64,000 nt of DNA from Castellaniella sp040276065. Its GTDB lineage: Bacteria; Pseudomonadota; Gammaproteobacteria; Burkholderiales; Burkholderiaceae_B. Under the pieces are notes generated by a model that ran no database searches, was not told where the DNA came from, and saw only the letters and a list, made by a program, of their open reading frames with translations. A program made the position numbers and the translations under genes. The stretch covers positions 1 to 64,000 of the forward strand of contig NZ_JBELOI010000008.1 of the NCBI RefSeq assembly GCF_040276065.1. Reading direction: 5' to 3'. This document shows, one piece after another, positions 55,063 through 63,150 of the stretch (positions are counted from its first letter, which is position 1; every line of letters begins with the position of its first letter).

Positions 55063-55175
55063 CGGTGCGCGTCACGGTTTCCCCCGGCGTGCCCGCCATG
55101 CGCGGTCGCCGATTTTATTCTAGTCAAATTGATACGCCGCGGATAAGATACGCATGCGGTGGATGGCTGTGACAT
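55059..55175 (-). CDS. Possible 38-residue leader peptide before the EAL gene
   Basis: Frame starts at ATG 55175 with GAGG eight bases upstream and ends in TGA overlapping the EAL start codon (ATGA). The product (begins MSQPSTACVSYPRR, basic, one Cys) resembles nothing known to me. Position between a regulated promoter and the EAL gene makes translational coupling possible, but the frame could be fortuitous. Confidence 0.3.
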   Translation of the reverse strand: MSQPSTACVSYPRRINLTRIKSATAHGGHAGGNRDAHR

Positions 55176-55246
55176 ATGCTCGACCTCGCCGGGTGTGTCT
55201 ATTGAAGGGCCCTTTCCACCTCTTGAATTCCTTGCCGTAAAGAACA

Positions 55247-55277
55247 ATTTAACGTCCGTACCCATGTACGGAGTCAA
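55247..55277 (-). promoter_or_regulatory. MerR-dependent (mer-type) promoter toward the EAL gene
   Basis: Read on the minus strand: TTGACT (55277-55272), 19-bp spacer, TTAAAT (55252-55247). The spacer holds the dyad CCGTAC-ATGG-GTACGG, extended to TCCGTAC/GTACGGA. In the mercury operons of Tn501 and Tn21 the promoter also has TTGACT, a 19-bp spacer and CCGTAC-N4-GTACGG. The divergent merR start lies 20 bp from the -35, so the same dyad can autoregulate merR, as in mer loci. Confidence 0.85.
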
Positions 55278-55297
55278 GGAATTCATGAGGTGCTGCA

Positions 55298-55762
55298 TTG
55301 AATATCGGTCGCATCGCAAAGCTCGCTGGCGTGAATGTGGAGACCATTCGCTATTACCAGCGCCGTGGCCTCATCGACGAGCCGGCCAAGCCCCTGGGGT
55401 CTCATCGCCGCTATCCTCCAGGGACCGTTCAGCGGATCCGTTTCATCAAGCGCGCGCAGGCCCTTGGGTTCTCGCTGGACGAGATCATCGTCCTGCTGCA
55501 GCCCCAAGGCGCGAATGGCTGCGCTCAGGTGCGCGAACTCGTCCAGGCCAAGATCCGCAGCCTGGACGCCCAGATCGACGACCTGGCGAAACGCATGCGG
55601 GCCCTTCAGGACCTGATCGATCGATGCCGCGAGATTGCCGATTGCGCCGATTGTGCCGGTTGCCCGCTGCGGGAGCATCTGTCCTGCGAGGGGGCCTGGG
55701 GCGGCGGCGGCGTTTGGACCGCGCGCGCGCTCAAGGTGGCCGAGGCGACGGGATTGGAGTGA
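55298..55762 (+). CDS. MerR-family regulator with the three Hg(II) cysteines
   Basis: 154 residues from TTG at 55298; an in-frame stop just upstream leaves no other start, and GAGGTG lies 5 bp before it. The DNA-binding half (AGVNVETIRYYQRRGL, GSHRRY, RAQALGFSLDEI) is very close to mercury MerR. Cys75 and Cys110 align with MerR Cys82 and Cys117, and Cys122 in CPL with Cys126; Cys116, Cys119 and Cys130 are extra. It therefore should sense Hg(II) or a similar thiophilic ion. No merT, merP, merA or merB is nearby. Divergent from the EAL gene across a mer-type operator. Confidence 0.9.
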   Translation: MNIGRIAKLAGVNVETIRYYQRRGLIDEPAKPLGSHRRYPPGTVQRIRFIKRAQALGFSLDEIIVLLQPQGANGCAQVRELVQAKIRSLDAQIDDLAKRMRALQDLIDRCREIADCADCAGCPLREHLSCEGAWGGGGVWTARALKVAEATGLE

Positions 55763-55885
55763 TCGCCCCTTTGCGCGTGGCGGATGTCGAAAGATGCCAT
55801 AATTGGGCATTGAAAATCCCACGTCGGGGGCTCGCGGATTCCTATGCCGCGCGCCGTCGGCCACTCTCGTCTCGATAACGCGCCC

Positions 55886-56953
55886 ATGTCCGGAAATTCA
55901 CTCGGAAAACTCTTCAGTGTCACCAATTTCGGTGAGTCCCACGGGCCGGCGATCGGCGCCGTGATCGATGGCTGCCCGCCGGGCCTCGAATTGAGCGAGG
56001 CCGATATCCAGGCCGAACTCGACCGGCGCAGGCCAGGAACCTCGCGTCATGTGACCCAGCGGCGCGAGCCCGATACCGTCGAAATTCTCTCGGGGGTGTT
56101 CGAGGGCGTGACCACTGGCACCCCCATCGGGCTGCTGATTCGCAATACCGACGCGCGCAGCAAGGATTACCGCAATATCGCTGACACCTTTCGTCCGGGC
56201 CATGCGGATTTTTCGTACTTCAAGAAATACGGCATCCGCGATCCGCGCGGCGGCGGCCGGTCCTCCGCGCGGCTGACCGCGCCCACGGTGGCGGCGGGTG
56301 CCATCGCCCGCAAGTGGCTGGCCCGCGAGCACGGGGTGCGCATCCGCGGCTACATGAGCCAGCTTGGCCCGATTCCGATACCCTTCGAAACCTGGGACGA
56401 GGTGCCGCGCAACCCCTTTTTCGCCCCCAATGCCGCCATCGTGCCGCAGCTCGAGGCGTTCATGGATGATTTGCGCCGCGCGGGCGACTCGATCGGCGCG
56501 CGCATCGAGGTGATCGCCCAGGGCGTGCCGCCCGGCTGGGGCGAACCTCTTTACGATCGGTTGGACGCCGACATTGCCCACGCCATGATGGGCCTCAATG
56601 CCGTCAAGGGCGTGTCCATCGGGTCGGGCTTCGACTGTGTGACGATGCGCGGTTCGGAGCAAGGCGACGAGCAGGGCCCCGACGGCTTCATGAGCAATCA
56701 CGCGGGTGGCGTGCTGGGCGGGATTTCCTCGGGCCAGGACCTCAAGGTCTCGCTCGCCGTCAAGCCGACCTCCAGCATCCGCATCGAGCGCCGTTCGATC
56801 AATCGCGCGGGCGATCCCGTCACGGTTCAGACCCTGGGGCGCCACGATCCCTGCGTGGCGATCCGGGCGACACCCATCGTGGAAGCCCTGCTGGGCATCG
56901 TCCTGATGGACCATGCCCTGCGCCATCGCGGCCAGTGCGGTCGGGGCGCCTGA
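55886..56953 (+). CDS. aroC: Chorismate synthase
   Basis: 355 residues. Signatures GESHGPAIGAVIDGCPPG near residue 17, GGGRSSARLTA near residue 123 and SNHAGGVLGGISSGQDL in the C-terminal third. FMNH2-dependent last step of the shikimate pathway. The start at 55886 gives the family N-terminus MSGNSLGKLFSVTNFGESHG. It is followed after 17 bp by an M48 protease gene. Confidence 0.98.
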   Translation: MSGNSLGKLFSVTNFGESHGPAIGAVIDGCPPGLELSEADIQAELDRRRPGTSRHVTQRREPDTVEILSGVFEGVTTGTPIGLLIRNTDARSKDYRNIADTFRPGHADFSYFKKYGIRDPRGGGRSSARLTAPTVAAGAIARKWLAREHGVRIRGYMSQLGPIPIPFETWDEVPRNPFFAPNAAIVPQLEAFMDDLRRAGDSIGARIEVIAQGVPPGWGEPLYDRLDADIAHAMMGLNAVKGVSIGSGFDCVTMRGSEQGDEQGPDGFMSNHAGGVLGGISSGQDLKVSLAVKPTSSIRIERRSINRAGDPVTVQTLGRHDPCVAIRATPIVEALLGIVLMDHALRHRGQCGRGA

Positions 56954-56970
56954 ATCCGCCCAGAGGCACG

Positions 56971-57798
56971 ATGAAACTATTCCCGCGCATGCTCCGCCGC
57001 ATCCTTCCCATGGCACTGGCCGTCCTGCTGGGCGCCTGCGCCCAGGTCCAGACCACCCAGTCGGGTCTGGTGGGGGTCGATCGGACGCAGTACATGTCCA
57101 GCCTGGTGTCCGAGGCCGAGCTCGAGCGCGAGGCCTCGTCGCAGTACCAGGCCCTTCTAGCCGAGGCGCGGGCGAAAAAGGCCCTGGACGCGGACGCGGG
57201 CCAGGCCCGCCGCGTCCAGGCCATCACCCGGCGCCTGATCCAGCAGGCCGGGGTCTTTCGCCAGGATGCTCTGCACTGGAATTGGGAAACCCACGTGCTG
57301 AGCTCGGGCGAGGTCAATGCCTGGTGCATGCCGGGTGGCAAGATCGCTGTCTACACCGGCCTGCTCGAGAAAATAAAGCCCACCGACGCCGAACTGGCGG
57401 CGGTGTTGGGCCATGAAATCGCGCATGCCCTGCGGGAGCACGCGCGCGAGCAGGTCTCGCGCCAAATGGCGGCCCAGATGGGAATCTCCATCCTGGCGGC
57501 GGTCACCGGCAGCCAGGCGACGGCGGACCTGGGCTCGACCCTCAGCCAGGTGATGTTCACCTTGCCCAATAGCCGGTCCAACGAAACCGAGGCCGACCGG
57601 ATCGGCGTCGAGTTGGCCGCGCGCGCGGGCTACGATCCCCGCGCGGCGGTCACGCTGTGGCAAAAAATGGCCCGGGCCGGCGGCGGGGGAGGGCCCGAGT
57701 TCCTGTCTACTCACCCCTCGTCAGGCAGCCGCATCGCCGATCTCGAACGAGTATCGGCCACGGTGTTGCCGGTATACCAAAAGGCCGCCAAGCCCTAG
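56971..57798 (+). CDS. M48-family metalloprotease lipoprotein
   Basis: 275 residues. Lipoprotein signal ending LLGAC with lipobox Cys23. Zinc site His148-Glu-Ile-Ala-His152 (LGHEIAHAL) and third ligand Glu in NETEADRIGVELAARAGYDPRAA. No TPR repeats, so it resembles YcaL/LoiP rather than BepA; envelope protein quality control is inferred. Follows aroC closely. Confidence 0.92.
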   Translation: MKLFPRMLRRILPMALAVLLGACAQVQTTQSGLVGVDRTQYMSSLVSEAELEREASSQYQALLAEARAKKALDADAGQARRVQAITRRLIQQAGVFRQDALHWNWETHVLSSGEVNAWCMPGGKIAVYTGLLEKIKPTDAELAAVLGHEIAHALREHAREQVSRQMAAQMGISILAAVTGSQATADLGSTLSQVMFTLPNSRSNETEADRIGVELAARAGYDPRAAVTLWQKMARAGGGGGPEFLSTHPSSGSRIADLERVSATVLPVYQKAAKP

Positions 57799-57890
57799 GG
57801 TCGCGGGCCCGGGGCATGGATACGCCGCTAGAGCGATTCGGCTCTTGTTCCGGCAGCCTGGTATTTCCCATACTAGGATGGCTAGTGGTC

Positions 57891-57918
57891 TTGTCCTCGT
57901 TTCAGGGGCTGCGATAAT
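57891..57918 (+). promoter_or_regulatory. Candidate promoter of leuCD
   Basis: TTGTCC (57891-57896), 16-bp spacer, GATAAT (57913-57918). The leader that follows contains a GCGCGCGG/CCGCGCGC hairpin (57932-57950) and a T5 run at 57959-57963, eight bases past the stem. Confidence 0.5.
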
Positions 57919-57975
57919 GGCAGCAAGGCATGCGCGCGGTTCCCGCGCGCTCCACGAATTTTTCGGGAAACGATC

Positions 57976-59379
57976 ATGGCTCAAACCTTGTATGACAAGC
58001 TCTGGGACGCCCACGTGGTGCACGAGGGCGAGGACGGCACCTGTCTGCTGTACATCGACCGCCACCTGTTGCACGAGGTCACCAGTCCGCAAGCCTTCGA
58101 GGGCCTGGACCTCGTCGGCCGCAAGCCCTGGCGGATCGATGCCAATCTGGCGGTGGCCGATCACAACGTGCCCACCATCGCACGCAGCGAAGGCATCCAG
58201 GACCCGGTCTCGCGACTGCAGATCGAGACGCTGGACAAAAACTGTGAGGCCCATGGCATCACCCAGTTCCGGATGAACGACCGACGCCAGGGCATCGTCC
58301 ACGTGATCGGCCCCGAGCAGGGGGCGACCCTGCCCGGCATGACCGTGGTGTGCGGCGATTCGCACACCAGCACCCATGGTGCCATGGGCGCGCTGGCCTT
58401 CGGGATCGGCACTTCCGAGGTCGAGCATGTGCTCGCCACCCAGACGCTGCTGATGAAGAAAAGCCGCAACATGCTGGTGCGCGTCGAGGGCAAGCTGCCC
58501 TTTGGCTGCACGGCCAAGGACCTGATCCTGTACGTGATCGGCCGCATCGGCACGGCGGGCGGCACCGGCTACGCCATCGAGTTCGGGGGCAGCACGGTGC
58601 GCGCGCTGTCCATGGAAGGTCGCATGACAGTGTGCAATATGGCGATCGAGGCCGGTGCGCGCTCGGGCATGGTGGCTGTGGACCAGACCACGATCGATTA
58701 CTTCAAAGGCCGGCCCTATGCCCCCGAGGGGGCTTTGTGGGATCAGGCGGTGGATTACTGGCGCACCCTGCATTCCGATCCGGACGCCCGTTTCGATCGG
58801 GTGGTCGAGATCGATGCCGCGCAGATCGCGCCGCAGGTCAGTTGGGGCACCTCGCCCGAGATGGTCCTGCCGGTCGACGGCCGGGTGCCCGATCCTGAAA
58901 AGGAAAAGGATGCGGTGCGCCGTGGCGGCATCGAGCGCGCGCTGCAATACATGGGCCTCGAGCCCGATATGCCGATGACCGACATCCACGTGGACCGCGT
59001 GTTCATCGGGTCGTGCACCAATGCGCGCATAGAGGACTTGCGCGCCGCCGCCGCCGTGGCCAGGGGCCGCAAGGTGGCCGCCAACGTGCGCCAGGCCATG
59101 GTCGTTCCGGGTTCGGGCCTGGTCAAGACCCAGGCCGAGCGCGAGGGCCTGGACCAGATCTTCCTCGCGGCCGGATTCGAGTGGCGCGAGCCCGGCTGCT
59201 CGATGTGCCTGGCCATGAACGCCGACAGGCTCGAGCCGGGCGAGCGCTGCGCCTCCACCTCGAACCGCAATTTCGAGGGGCGCCAGGGGCAGGGCGGACG
59301 CACCCACCTGGTCAGTCCGGCCATGGCTGCCGCTGCGGCGGTGGCCGGTCATTTCGTCGACGTCCGTCGTTTCAGCTAG
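57976..59379 (+). CDS. leuC: 3-isopropylmalate dehydratase, large subunit
   Basis: 467 residues. Iron-sulfur ligands Cys347 (GSCTNAR), Cys408 and Cys411 (GCSMCLAMN), nearly the E. coli positions; substrate loop CGDSHTSTHGAMGALAFGIGTSEVEHVLATQ. Leucine pathway, with LeuD. The ribosome site is weak (GGGAAA). leuD follows after 8 bp. Confidence 0.98.
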   Translation: MAQTLYDKLWDAHVVHEGEDGTCLLYIDRHLLHEVTSPQAFEGLDLVGRKPWRIDANLAVADHNVPTIARSEGIQDPVSRLQIETLDKNCEAHGITQFRMNDRRQGIVHVIGPEQGATLPGMTVVCGDSHTSTHGAMGALAFGIGTSEVEHVLATQTLLMKKSRNMLVRVEGKLPFGCTAKDLILYVIGRIGTAGGTGYAIEFGGSTVRALSMEGRMTVCNMAIEAGARSGMVAVDQTTIDYFKGRPYAPEGALWDQAVDYWRTLHSDPDARFDRVVEIDAAQIAPQVSWGTSPEMVLPVDGRVPDPEKEKDAVRRGGIERALQYMGLEPDMPMTDIHVDRVFIGSCTNARIEDLRAAAAVARGRKVAANVRQAMVVPGSGLVKTQAEREGLDQIFLAAGFEWREPGCSMCLAMNADRLEPGERCASTSNRNFEGRQGQGGRTHLVSPAMAAAAAVAGHFVDVRRFS

Positions 59380-59387
59380 GAGCCGCC

Positions 59388-60038
59388 ATGCAAGCCTTTA
59401 CCACCCACAAGGGCCTGGTCGCCCCTCTGGACCGGGAAAATGTCGATACCGACCTGATCATGCCCAAGCAGTTCCTGAAATCGATCAAGCGCACGGGCTT
59501 CGGCCCGAATCTGTTCGACGAACTGCGCTACCTGGACCATGGCGAGCCGGGCATGGACAATTCCCGCCGGCCGCTGAACCCGGATTTCGTGCTGAATCAG
59601 GCGCGCTACCAGGGCGCTTCGATCCTGCTCGCGCGCAAGAACTTCGGCTGCGGCTCCAGCCGCGAGCACGCGCCCTGGGCCCTGCAGCAGTACGGCTTTC
59701 GTGCCATCATCGCGCCGTCGTTCGCGGACATTTTCTTCAACAACAGCTTCAAGAACGGCCTGCTGCCGATCGTGTTGCCCGAATCCCGGGTCGAGCGCCT
59801 CTTCGACGAGGTCAAGGCCTTCCCTGGATACTCCTTGACCATCGACCTCGAGCGCCAGTGCGTGATCGCGGCCGACGGCGACGAATCACCCTTCGAGATT
59901 GATGCCTATCGCAAGCAGTCCCTGCTCAAGGGGCTGGACGAGATTGGCCAGACGTTGCTGCGCGCCGACATGATCCGCGCCTTCGAGGCCGAGCGCCTGG
60001 CGCGGCATCCCTGGCTGGCCAAGCGCGTCCTCGGCTGA
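59388..60038 (+). CDS. leuD: 3-isopropylmalate dehydratase, small subunit
   Basis: 216 residues, swivel domain with ENVDTDLIMPKQFLKSI and the active-site NFGCGSSREHAPWAL. TAGGAGCC precedes the ATG. A terminator-like hairpin separates it from leuB. Confidence 0.98.
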   Translation: MQAFTTHKGLVAPLDRENVDTDLIMPKQFLKSIKRTGFGPNLFDELRYLDHGEPGMDNSRRPLNPDFVLNQARYQGASILLARKNFGCGSSREHAPWALQQYGFRAIIAPSFADIFFNNSFKNGLLPIVLPESRVERLFDEVKAFPGYSLTIDLERQCVIAADGDESPFEIDAYRKQSLLKGLDEIGQTLLRADMIRAFEAERLARHPWLAKRVLG

Positions 60039-60062
60039 GCGCCGGCCGCGTGTCGCGGCGCG

Positions 60063-60090
60063 GGCCCCGTCCCATGGGATGGGGCCTTTT
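60063..60090 (+). terminator. Terminator-like hairpin between leuD and leuB
   Basis: GGCCCCGTCC (60063-60072) pairs with GGATGGGGCC (60077-60086; one G-U), loop CATG, then TTTTAT. leuB starts 25 bp later, leaving little room for a separate promoter. Confidence 0.75.
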
Positions 60091-60114
60091 ATCGATCTTC
60101 CACTGGAAAAATCC

Positions 60115-61188
60115 ATGAGCTCTCGCATTGCAGTACTACCGGGTGACGGCATCGGCCCCGAGATCGTCGAGCAGGCGGTGCGCGTCCTGCGCGCGCTGGA
60201 CCTTGATCTGGAGCTGGTCGAGGCGCCCGTGGGCGGGGCAGCCTACGCTCTGCACGGGCATCCCCTGCCGCCCGAGACGCTGGCGTTGGCCAAGGGCGCC
60301 GCCGCCGTTCTGTTCGGCGCGGTCGGCGACTGGAAGTACGACTCGCTCGAGCGGGCCTTGCGCCCCGAGCAGGCGGTCCTCGGCTTGCGCAAAGCCCTGG
60401 GCCTGTTCGCCAATCTGCGTCCCGCGATCCTGTATCCCGAGTTGGCCAACGCCTCCTCGCTCAAACCCGAAGTGGTCGCGGGCCTGGACATCCTGATCGT
60501 GCGTGAACTCACCGGCGACATCTATTTCGGGCAGCCGCGCGGTGTGCGGACCCTGGAGGACGGCCCTTTCAAGGGCGACCGCCAAGGCTATGACACCATG
60601 CACTACGCGGAAACCGAGGTGCGCCGCATCGCCCACGTGGCGTTCCAGGCGGCCGCCGGCCGGCGGGGGCGCCTGTGCAGCGTGGACAAGGCCAATGTGC
60701 TCGAGACCTCGCAGTTCTGGCGCGACCTCGTCATCGAGGTGGCGCGCGAGTATCCCGAGGTCGAGCTCTCGCACATGTATGTGGACAATGCCGCCATGCA
60801 GTTGGTGCGCGAACCCAAGGCTTTCGATGTGATTGTCACCGGCAATCTGTTCGGCGACATCCTGTCGGATGAGGCGGCGATGCTGACCGGCTCGATCGGC
60901 ATGCTGCCCTCGGCCTCGCTCAACGCCAGCAAGCAGGGCCTGTACGAGCCCAGTCACGGATCGGCGCCGGACATCGCGGGCCAGGGCATTGCCAATCCGC
61001 TCGCCACCATCCTGTCGGCAGCCATGCTCCTGCGCTATTCGTTGAACGCGCCGGAGGCGGCCGCGCGCGTCGAGGCCGCCGTTCAGTCGGTGCTGGCCAA
61101 GGGGCTGCGCACAGCCGACATCCACGAGACGGGAACGACGCGGGTCTCGACCGGCGAGATGGGCGACGCCGTGCTGGCTGCGCTCTAG
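60115..61188 (+). CDS. leuB: 3-isopropylmalate dehydrogenase
   Basis: 357 residues. N-terminus RIAVLPGDGIGPEIVEQAVRVL; substrate site LRKALGLFANLRPA; NLFGDILSDEAAMLTGSIGMLPSASL is the family signature; GSAPDIAGQGIANP binds NAD+. Oxidative decarboxylation in leucine synthesis. Directly after it comes a mer-type promoter leading into a chemoreceptor gene. Confidence 0.98.
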   Translation: MSSRIAVLPGDGIGPEIVEQAVRVLRALDLDLELVEAPVGGAAYALHGHPLPPETLALAKGAAAVLFGAVGDWKYDSLERALRPEQAVLGLRKALGLFANLRPAILYPELANASSLKPEVVAGLDILIVRELTGDIYFGQPRGVRTLEDGPFKGDRQGYDTMHYAETEVRRIAHVAFQAAAGRRGRLCSVDKANVLETSQFWRDLVIEVAREYPEVELSHMYVDNAAMQLVREPKAFDVIVTGNLFGDILSDEAAMLTGSIGMLPSASLNASKQGLYEPSHGSAPDIAGQGIANPLATILSAAMLLRYSLNAPEAAARVEAAVQSVLAKGLRTADIHETGTTRVSTGEMGDAVLAAL

Positions 61189-61218
61189 CGCCGCGAGGCC
61201 GCGTGGCGGCGGGGGCCC

Positions 61219-61249
61219 TTGACTCCGTACCGGGGTACGGGCCTTATGT
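61219..61249 (+). promoter_or_regulatory. MerR-dependent (mer-type) promoter toward the chemoreceptor gene
   Basis: TTGACT (61219-61224), 19-bp spacer, TTATGT (61244-61249). The spacer contains CCGTAC-CGGG-GTACGG (61225-61240), the same half-sites and spacing as the site at 55255-55272. Predicted transcript start is about 90 bp before the chemoreceptor ATG. The leader carries the inverted repeat ATGTTTT/AAAACAT (61246-61252, 61274-61280). Confidence 0.8.
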
Positions 61250-61347
61250 TTTCAGACTGCAATAAAAAATCATAAAACATGTCTTGAAAACCACAATGCA
61301 GCAACGTGGCCGCGCGAGCGGGCGGGCGCTGCCCAGGAGACCGTCCC

Positions 61348-63009
61348 ATGGCCTTTTTTCGTTCGCTGCGCGTATCGACCCAACTGATCGGCGGCTTCCT
61401 CATCCTCAGCGGCATCGCCGCCTTGATCGGGGCCGTGGGCTTGTACTCCACGCGCCAGGTCAACAGTCTGGCCGAGACCATGTATCACCGTGACACCATG
61501 GGCCTGCGCGATACCGCGCAGGCCAACCATGAATTGTTGCTGACCGCGCGCGCCGTGCGCGTGGCGGCCTTGGCGCCGACCGATGAGGTCCGCAGCCGCC
61601 AGCTCGAGGCGGTGCGCGAACACCTGGACGGCATGGACGAGGGTCTCGAGCACGCGGCGCGGGCTTTTTCCGGCGGCACCGGCGACCCCTTGGTCGCCCA
61701 GGCCTTGGAGGCGGCGCGCGCGTACCGGATCAATATTTCGCGGGTGATCGATATCCTGGCGACCGAGCCGCTGCAGCAGGCGCGCAAATCGGTCGGCATG
61801 CTGTATGGCGAGGTGGTCCCGGTGGCCGATCGCCTGGATGCGGCCATGGCTCGGCTGATTGATCACCGGCTCCAGCAGGCCGAGGCCCTGAGCCACGAGA
61901 CCGCGGCCATCCACGCCCGCGCGCAGTGGCTCATGATCGGACTGACGCTGGGCGGCGTCATGGTGGGGCTAGGCATCGGATTGTTGCTGACCCGCAGCCT
62001 GACGCGTGCGCTGGGTGGCGAGCCCCGGGATGTGGCGCGCATCGCCAATGCCGTGGCTTCGGGCGATCTCGGTACCGAGATCGTCGCCACGGCGCGCATG
62101 CATCGAGACAGCGTGATGCAGGCGATGGTACACATGCAGACATCCTTGCGCCGCATCGTCGGGACGGTGCGTGCCGGCAGCGATCACATCGCCAGCGGCT
62201 CCGAGCAGATCCGCATGGGCAATACCGATCTGGCGCAGCGCACCGAGCGCCAGGCCGCCGACATCACCGAGACCGCCGCGGCCATGGACGAGCTCTCCAG
62301 CACGGTGGCCAGCACCGCGCAGGCCATGCGGCAGGCCGCCCAGCTGTCGGCCGACGCCAGCCAGGCCGCGGTGCAGGGTGGCCGCGGCATCGAGGACATC
62401 GTCCAGACGATGGAGGGCATCCGCGAGGCCTCGCGCGAGATCGTCGGCATCGTGCAGGTGATCGACGGCATTGCCTTCCAGACCAACATCTTGGCGCTGA
62501 ACGCCGCGGTCGAGGCCGCCCGCGCCGGCGACCAGGGGCGCGGTTTCGCCGTGGTCGCCAGCGAGGTGCGCGCCCTGGCCCAGAAAAGCGCGGCGGCGGC
62601 CCGCGAGATTGCCAAACTCATTGAGGGCAGCGCCGAGCGCACCCATGCGGGCGTGCTGGTGGTGGAGCAGGCCGGCGCGGGAATCCGCGACTTGGTGCAC
62701 AAGATCCAGCAAGTCGCCGGCCTCATCGATTCGGTCGATGCGGCCTCCGCCGAACAGACGTCGGGCCTGAGCCAGATCAACGCCGCGGTGGCGCAGCTCA
62801 ACAGCATCACGCAGCAGAACGCCGCGCTGGTGCAGGAATCGGCTGCGGCCGCCGCGAGCCTGAACGAGCAGGCCGTGGAATTGCTGGAAACCGTGAGGGA
62901 ATTCCGGATCGAAAAGGATATGGGGCACGCCTCGGTGGCCGGCCAGCCGCCATCGGGTCCTGGGCGGCCCGGAACCCCCTTGCCGATGCCGGCGCAACTG
63001 CCGGCCTGA
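61348..63009 (+). CDS. Methyl-accepting chemotaxis protein
   Basis: 553 residues. Transmembrane helix 1 at about 11-33, a periplasmic four-helix-bundle domain (residues 34-190), transmembrane helix 2 at about 191-213, HAMP, then the signalling domain with methylation helices and the conserved tip DGIAFQTNILALNAAVEAARAGDQGRGFAVVA. No C-terminal NWETF-type CheR tether; the tail is Pro-rich. The periplasmic ligand is unknown. AGGAGA precedes the ATG. It sits between leuB and asd, which are adjacent or nearly so in many Burkholderiales, behind a mer-type promoter. Confidence 0.95.
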   Translation: MAFFRSLRVSTQLIGGFLILSGIAALIGAVGLYSTRQVNSLAETMYHRDTMGLRDTAQANHELLLTARAVRVAALAPTDEVRSRQLEAVREHLDGMDEGLEHAARAFSGGTGDPLVAQALEAARAYRINISRVIDILATEPLQQARKSVGMLYGEVVPVADRLDAAMARLIDHRLQQAEALSHETAAIHARAQWLMIGLTLGGVMVGLGIGLLLTRSLTRALGGEPRDVARIANAVASGDLGTEIVATARMHRDSVMQAMVHMQTSLRRIVGTVRAGSDHIASGSEQIRMGNTDLAQRTERQAADITETAAAMDELSSTVASTAQAMRQAAQLSADASQAAVQGGRGIEDIVQTMEGIREASREIVGIVQVIDGIAFQTNILALNAAVEAARAGDQGRGFAVVASEVRALAQKSAAAAREIAKLIEGSAERTHAGVLVVEQAGAGIRDLVHKIQQVAGLIDSVDAASAEQTSGLSQINAAVAQLNSITQQNAALVQESAAAAASLNEQAVELLETVREFRIEKDMGHASVAGQPPSGPGRPGTPLPMPAQLPA

Positions 63010-63150
63010 GGCCCGTCCGGATCGAGCGGCCGCCGGCGCGCGGATCGGCGGCCGATACCGGTGTGGCCCCGCCGGTGTGCAGCCCTGGGCGCAGTCCTCC
63101 ATAAGGCATTAAAATGGGCGTTTCGACATTTTTTGCTTTGGATGGGCAAT

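Noticed and set aside
54250..57798. A mercury resistance transposon
   Set aside because: No merA/T/P, transposase, resolvase or 38-bp terminal repeats are seen around the MerR and EAL genes.
57932..57963. Classical leucine attenuator before leuC
   Set aside because: There is a GC hairpin and a T5 run, but they are eight bases apart and no Leu-rich leader peptide is visible.
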